A DNA stretch of 64,000 nucleotides, taken from assembly GCA_963971225.1 (NCBI GenBank), contig OZ020269.1:97447040-97511039 (forward strand), written 5' to 3'. The translations under genes were made by a program, and so were the position numbers. The notes beneath the pieces are model-generated. The model worked only from the letters and a program-made list of their open reading frames with translations. It did not search any database and was not told the origin of the DNA. Below are positions 61,131-64,000 of this stretch, piece by piece; position 1 is the first letter of the stretch, and each line of letters opens with the position of its first letter. This DNA comes from Melieria omissa (lineage: Eukaryota; Arthropoda; Insecta; Diptera; Ulidiidae).

Positions 61131-61257
61131 CACTAGAAAGACCGCAAGCTTTCCATATTTACAAAGGATTACATATTATATCCGCTGATAACTCGAAAAG
61201 TACATATCGGATTTCGCTAATTGTTTTTGGAGAAACTTAATTGAAGAACTAATTGTA
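61131..61257 (+). mobile_element. TTAA-type element family T, truncated copy 2
   Basis: Begins CACTAGAAAGACCGCAAG after CTAA and follows family T copy 1 (TACATATTATA, CCGCTGATAACTCGAAAAGT) until it is cut at 61257 by a SINE head. Confidence 0.7.
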
Positions 61258-61288
61258 GGCAGCCGCCGTAGCTCAGCTGGCTAGTGCC
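61258..61288 (+). mobile_element. Truncated SINE head
   Basis: AGGCAGCCGCCGTAGCTCAG followed by CTGGCTAGTGC, the same head as at 16771 and 4408. It stops after box A and is joined directly to antisense LINE sequence. Confidence 0.75.
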
Positions 61289-61690
61289 TCCATGTCCTTA
61301 TAGAGCTCATACAGCTCGTTATTGGTTCGTATACGATAGTCGTCACCGTCACAACACGAACAGAGCCGAAGATTTTGCGAAGTACCTTCCTCTCGAACAC
61401 TCCACGGGCCGCTATGTCGTTTCGTGTCATTGTCCATGCTTCAGCGCCATAGAGGAGCACGGGCAAGATAAGCGTCTTATAGAGAGCAAGTTTTGTTGGT
61501 CGAGACAGGTCTCTACTTCTTAATTGCCTATCGAGACCGTAGTAGCACCTGTTGGCAAGAGTAATCGCTTTATCTCCAGGCTGACATCATTGCTGCTGTT
61601 TATGGTAGGACAAAGGATCGCCCCGTCTGAATCGTCGAACGGTATCAAATGGGTCGACGAGGTCACTTCCAACCTTGACGGATATGCCCA
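61286..61690 (-). pseudogene. Non-LTR retrotransposon RT C-terminal fragment
   Basis: On the minus strand, across frameshifts, the sequence gives ITLANRCYYGLDRQLRSRDL, KLALYKTLILPVLLYGAEAW, VFERKVLRKIFGSVRV and YRIRTNNELYELYKDMEAL, the typical region following the reverse transcriptase of LINEs. It is bordered on the left by a SINE head and on the right by the Tc1 element. A different family from the 20-kb LINE. Confidence 0.8.
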
Positions 61691-61701
61691 TATATCATAT
61701 A

Positions 61702-63357
61702 CAGTGTCGGACAAAACATTTGCAACTACAATGCTATACTCATATTATTGTAAAGTTCAGAGTAATTTCTAAACATTTTCAGTTTTTTTCAATTTATATT
61801 TAATATTAAACATTCCAGCATGAAATATAAACATAATTTTACCACATTACTTATTTAATATATTTACATGAGAAAGAAAACTAAAAATGCATATATTCAG
61901 AATGCGACAAAACAATTGCAACTAAAAGAAAATTCAAATGTATTCACTAAATAAGCTAATATTTCGATGCAAAACCGTTGTTTTCAATTACTGCTTTACA
62001 TCGGCGGGGCATTGACTCAATTAAGTTGTTGACTACGTCCATTGGAATGTTGTTCCAGGCTTCCTGAACTCAGAAAAAAATCGTCCTGATTTGGAACATT
62101 TGTCCTATCGATTCGTTGTTTGACGATTTCTCAAAGGTTTTCGATAGGGTTAAGGTCTGGGGATTGAGCGGCCCAACTCATAACATTATTTTTTTTCCGT
62201 TTGAACCACTTTTTCACCGTTTTTGAAGTATGTTTGTATGTATGTTTCGTTGTCCTGCTGGAATGTCCACTTTAGAGGCATTTCCCACTCGGCATACCGA
62301 AGCATCACGGTATTCAGGATTTTTTTGTAGACGTATTGATCCATTATTCCCGTAATCCGATGGAGAGGTCCCAATCCAGCAGCAGAAAAGCATCCCCAGA
62401 CCATAACATGCCCACTATGTTTAACCGTCTTAATGCAGTACGGTGCTTGCAGGCGTTTACCTTTGGGTCGTCTTACACGGGACATGCCATCGCTTCCAAA
62501 AATATTGAATTTGGACTCGTCACTGAAGAGAACTGATCTCCACTTACTTATTGGCCACGTTACATGTTCTTTTGCGAACTGCAACCGCTTTTGTTGATTA
62601 CGCTTGGAAATCAGTGATTTTCTCGCTGGACGGTATGATCGCAAATCAGCTTTAGCAAGGCGTCGGGATACTGTTCTTGCAGAAATTGGAAGCTGCATTT
62701 CTTTTACTAACTGCGTAGAGCTCTTAAAAGGATTCTTTTTTATCTCCCAGGTTATGGCTGCATCGGTACGTGCATCAGTTTGGGTGGACGTCCACCTCGA
62801 TGTACCACGGCGACGGTATTATCTGCACGATACCGTGAAATAATTCGCGAAACTGACGATTTATGTACATTATATTTCACAGAGATATCTTTCTGAGAAT
62901 ATCCTTTCTTAAAATCGTCTATAATGCGCTGGCGTAACGCTTCACCGAACTTATCAGCCGCCATTGTCTTTAACACTGATAATTAATTTATTTAAATTAA
63001 TATTTGAACTGATCCGCCTGAAAATCTTTCAGCAACTGACGTGGAATTTAATATTTTCTCTTAACTAGTTCAAATAACGGTAAAACACTTAAATATTTTC
63101 AAAAAATAAAAAAGAAAATGTGGCACAGGCTACTAAGTTGCAAATGTTTTGTCGCACAGAATTTTGAATAGTTTTACAATTTAAATCGCATAAATACATA
63201 GCACTCTAGATTTTGTCAAAAATGTAATTTATATTAATTACTGACATGTTTAGTAATAAGAAAAAATTAAAAGAAACTTAATACGTCCAGAAATTACTCA
63301 GTAAAAAAAGCAAATTGAAAAATTGCATTGTAGTTGCAAATGTTTTGTCCGACACTG
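61702..63357 (-). mobile_element. Tc1-like transposon, full length, inactive
   Basis: 1656 bp flanked by TA (61700-61701 and 63358-63359), with 33-bp perfect inverted ends beginning CAGTGTCGGACAAAACATTT. A second inverted pair related to the ends lies about 200 bp inside (61904-61924 and 63136-63155, GCGACAAAACAATTGCAACT-like), giving an IR/DR arrangement as in Sleeping Beauty and similar elements. Contains one transposase gene, broken. Confidence 0.93.
61956..62964 (-). pseudogene. Tc1-type DD34E transposase, frameshifted
   Basis: Start MAADKFGEAL. An N-terminal helix-turn-helix part (YSQKDISVKYNVHKSSVSRI) leads to GRPPK, where a one-base loss shifts the frame at about 62785; it resumes TDARTDAAITWEIKKNPFKS. 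The catalytic domain keeps LFSDESKFNIFG (first Asp), VWGCFSAAG and TFQQDN (second Asp). A second disruption follows at about 62230, then [14 protein letters not shown] (third acidic residue) ends in TGA where Trp is usual. The C-terminus SMPRRCKAVIENNG is still readable. So at least two frameshifts and one nonsense change; not functional. Confidence 0.9.
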
Positions 63358-63359
63358 TA

Positions 63360-64000
63360 TGTATTTGTTAATTATATTTATTAATTTTTTGTTTCGTATT
63401 TACAAACCACCACTAACAGATCAGATATATTTTAGCCACTCCGAAATGGAACTCCGACCCGATAAGGTTAATGCGTGTCCCTTTGGTAGCCAATATACCC
63501 TTCGCCTTACCAAAGATTTTTATAGATATTCCGTACCTTAGTACGCGTTTACTCGCAAAATAAATCTTTAAAGTAAGGTTTTTTTCGGCCGCTATCCATC
63601 CGGGTGGGTTTAAGTAAAGCGAATCATAATCTTGCCTACAACACACTTCAGTTATCAATCTTGTAATTTGTCATTGATTTTGTCTGCCAAAAACGAGTCA
63701 CAAAATTTCACAAAAATTGTTACATAGTGTACGTTCCGCATGAATGTATACAGAGAAACACTTTGGTAGCGGGAAATCATCCCGTATAATCGTTTACGTT
63801 TCGGGAGAGTTGGGAACAGTTTAGCGTTGACTTCAATTGCCTGGCGACGACTTGTATCTTCCAGCTGGCACACAGGCAAACGCACAAAATGTGTTATCGT
63901 GGCATTTGTTTTGTTCTCTCATTTATTGGATTGTGCGCTTTCGACGACACAAGCTGTACGATAGGAACCGGCTTTTGACCTTCCCGTGGAAGCGCCAATA
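63360..64000. other. Unassigned right edge
   Basis: Two adjacent minus-strand frames (63413-63658 and 63655-63885) show no known domain. They may be part of a gene or a decayed element running out of the window; I cannot decide. Confidence 0.3.

Overview
The window is AT-rich nuclear DNA from an insect, most likely a higher dipteran (schizophoran, perhaps a tephritid fruit fly). The reasons are fly-type gene structures (short exons, GT-AG introns, CAAAATG starts), a ZAD-C2H2 zinc-finger gene of the kind expanded in flies, and a repeat load of small DNA transposons, tRNA-derived SINEs and non-LTR retroelements. There is no operon structure, CRISPR array or bacterial feature. I could rebuild five multi-exon genes and one single-exon gene. 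They cover only a small part of the window.

Left part (1-16.5 kb): two tandem copies of an RDH11-14-like short-chain dehydrogenase lie on the minus strand. Copy A (1-2040) is cut by the window edge. Copy B (4806-7688) is complete, with 7 exons and 342 aa. An ecto-5'-nucleotidase gene follows (13457-16459, minus, 7 exons, 589 aa, GPI-type C-terminus). Its third intron holds a TTAA-flanked element that itself carries an inserted hAT MITE.

Middle part (16.5-47 kb): no convincing protein-coding gene. It holds satellite-like tandem arrays (17.2-17.9, 24.9-25.35, 44.1-45.6 kb), a long (TTTTA)n tract (21.4-21.8 kb), fragments of one RNase-H-bearing non-LTR retrotransposon family, SINEs, and many non-autonomous DNA transposons. 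Several of these have exact boundaries. There are TTAA-flanked (piggyBac-type) families, hAT elements with exact 8-bp duplications, large foldback elements, and an internally deleted mariner.

Right part (47.9-54.3 kb) is a small gene island. It contains a 190-aa single-exon gene I do not recognise (plus), an MPPE1/PGAP5-like membrane metallophosphoesterase (minus, five exons proposed), and a ZAD-C2H2 zinc-finger gene (minus, two exons). From 56 kb to the end the window is again repeats: a hAT element inside a LINE tail, a 1.8-kb giant foldback with TTAA-type ends, a chimeric SINE/LINE block, and a 1.66-kb Tc1 element with a broken transposase.

The most unusual items are the foldback at 57.7-59.5 kb, the coexisting TTAA-flanked families, the near-identity of RDH exon 2 between copies whose neighbouring exons have diverged, the 42-nt possible mini-intron and altered metal-site motif in the MPPE1-like gene, and SINEs that share a body but have different tRNA-like heads.
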